A stretch of 5,528 nt of DNA from a bacterium (lineage in GTDB: Bacteria > Desulfobacterota > GWC2-55-46). The position numbers and the translations under genes were made by a program. This document shows, piece after piece, positions 5,344 to 5,528 of this stretch. The stretch is from assembly GCA_027310325.1 (NCBI GenBank), contig DAIDBB010000476.1:1-5528 (forward strand). The letters run 5' to 3'. Positions within the stretch are counted from its first letter, which is position 1. The number at the start of each line of letters is the position of its first letter. The notes below the pieces were generated by a model, which saw only the letters and a program-made list of their open reading frames with translations, was not told where the DNA came from and made no database searches.

Positions 5344-5363
5344 AGGCAGTGGGCCTTTCTTTT
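5344..5363 (+). terminator. Short terminator-like hairpin in the leader
   Basis: AGGC (5344-5347) pairs with GCCT (5353-5356) around a 5-nt loop and is followed by TTCTTTT. The shape is that of an attenuator, but four pairs are few for an intrinsic terminator. It is noted because it lies inside the predicted untranslated leader of the porin-like gene. Confidence 0.2.
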
Positions 5364-5421
5364 GAGGCGAATAAAATCACCGGGAGTAGCACTAACTACC
5401 CAATACAAGGAGGAAGAAAGG

Positions 5422-5528
5422 ATGAAGAGAATCATATTGTCGGTGTTTGCGGCTGCCGTAACCGCCGCATGGGCGGTCCCCGCGAGCGCGGTGGACATCA
5501 CGTTTAGCGGACAGTACAGGCTTAGGAC
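5422..5528 (+). CDS. Exported protein, probably an outer-membrane porin; 3' end outside the window
   Basis: The ATG at 5422 follows AAGGAGGA (5407-5414), the best Shine-Dalgarno in the window, with 8 nt between GGAGG and the start. The 35 visible residues begin with a Sec signal peptide: charged MKR, a hydrophobic stretch of about 15 residues rich in Ala and Val, then PASA with predicted cleavage after Ala23. The mature protein starts VDITFSGQYRLR, alternating polar and hydrophobic residues as in the first strand of outer-membrane beta-barrels of porin or alginate-export type, which often begin this way. The family remains provisional because over nine tenths of such a protein would be missing. 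It is separated from kdsD by 455 bp with its own promoter, so it is an independent unit. Expression is probably high, judged from the promoter and ribosome-binding site. Confidence 0.7.
   Translation, partial: MKRIILSVFAAAVTAAWAVPASAVDITFSGQYRLR

Larger units (their letters stand above)
5165..5421 (+). promoter_or_regulatory. Predicted long 5' leader of the porin-like gene
   Basis: This stretch has lower GC than the genes around it and no convincing plus-strand gene downstream of 5236. It has several local pairings: AGCT/AGCT around CCAA (5247-5258), a mismatched GCAATTTC/GAATTTGC hairpin (5294-5314), AGGC/GCCT followed by T-rich sequence (5344-5363), and a bulged GG-GTAG/CTAC-CC stem (5382-5401) just before the Shine-Dalgarno. 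I compared it by eye with c-di-GMP, TPP, FMN, SAM, lysine, glycine, cobalamin and fluoride riboswitch cores and found no match. The leader depends on the promoter call and its regulatory role is inference. Confidence 0.35.

Noticed and set aside
5165..5421. Known riboswitch such as c-di-GMP-I or glycine in the porin leader
   Set aside because: Short look-alikes (GGAGAGGGC, CGAAAAGTCGCA, GCAAAAC) occur, but the conserved cores and their order are absent.
1..5528. CRISPR array, insertion sequence or defence system
   Set aside because: No regularly spaced repeats, no transposase and no defence-like domains; the integrase fragment is the only mobility gene visible.

Overview
The window comes from a Gram-negative bacterium that makes Kdo-containing lipopolysaccharide. 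Gene content (kdsB, pyrG, kdsA, kdsD, then a gene with an outer-membrane-protein-like start), about mid-50s GC in the coding parts, and heavy use of AGG (Arg) and ATA (Ile) codons suggest a deltaproteobacterium in the broad sense or a related uncultivated lineage. No species can be named from this sequence.

Layout, left to right. Bases 1-386 hold the C-terminal catalytic part of a tyrosine recombinase that enters from the left edge. Its 3' end faces the 3' end of a complete tRNA-Leu(CAA) gene on the minus strand (413-499). This is the usual arrangement of an integrated element whose body lies to the left, outside the window, with the tRNA 3' end as the likely attachment site. To the right, a sigma70-type promoter (584-611) sits so close to the kdsB start that the mRNA is predicted to be leaderless.

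Bases 619-4966 form a compact same-strand cluster: kdsB (CMP-Kdo synthetase), pyrG (CTP synthase), kdsA (Kdo-8-phosphate synthase) and kdsD (arabinose-5-phosphate isomerase). KdsD makes arabinose 5-phosphate, KdsA condenses it with PEP, and KdsB activates free Kdo with CTP, which PyrG supplies. The phosphatase KdsC is not in the window and does not follow kdsD. KdsB has Ala in place of the metal-binding Asp of its QGDEP motif, and KdsA combines motifs of the metal-dependent and metal-independent classes. A 114-bp kdsB-pyrG gap holds a duplicated start-site motif and a 16-codon mini-ORF whose stop overlaps the pyrG start.

Bases 4967-5421 are a lower-GC spacer of 455 bp with a probable terminator for the Kdo cluster, AT-rich inverted repeats, and a strong consensus-like promoter (5130-5158) about 255 nt upstream of the next gene. 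That gene begins at 5422 behind a near-perfect Shine-Dalgarno sequence, encodes a signal peptide followed by a beta-strand-like segment typical of outer-membrane porins, and runs off the right edge. The long leader of this gene has several possible hairpins and matches no riboswitch class I could recognise.
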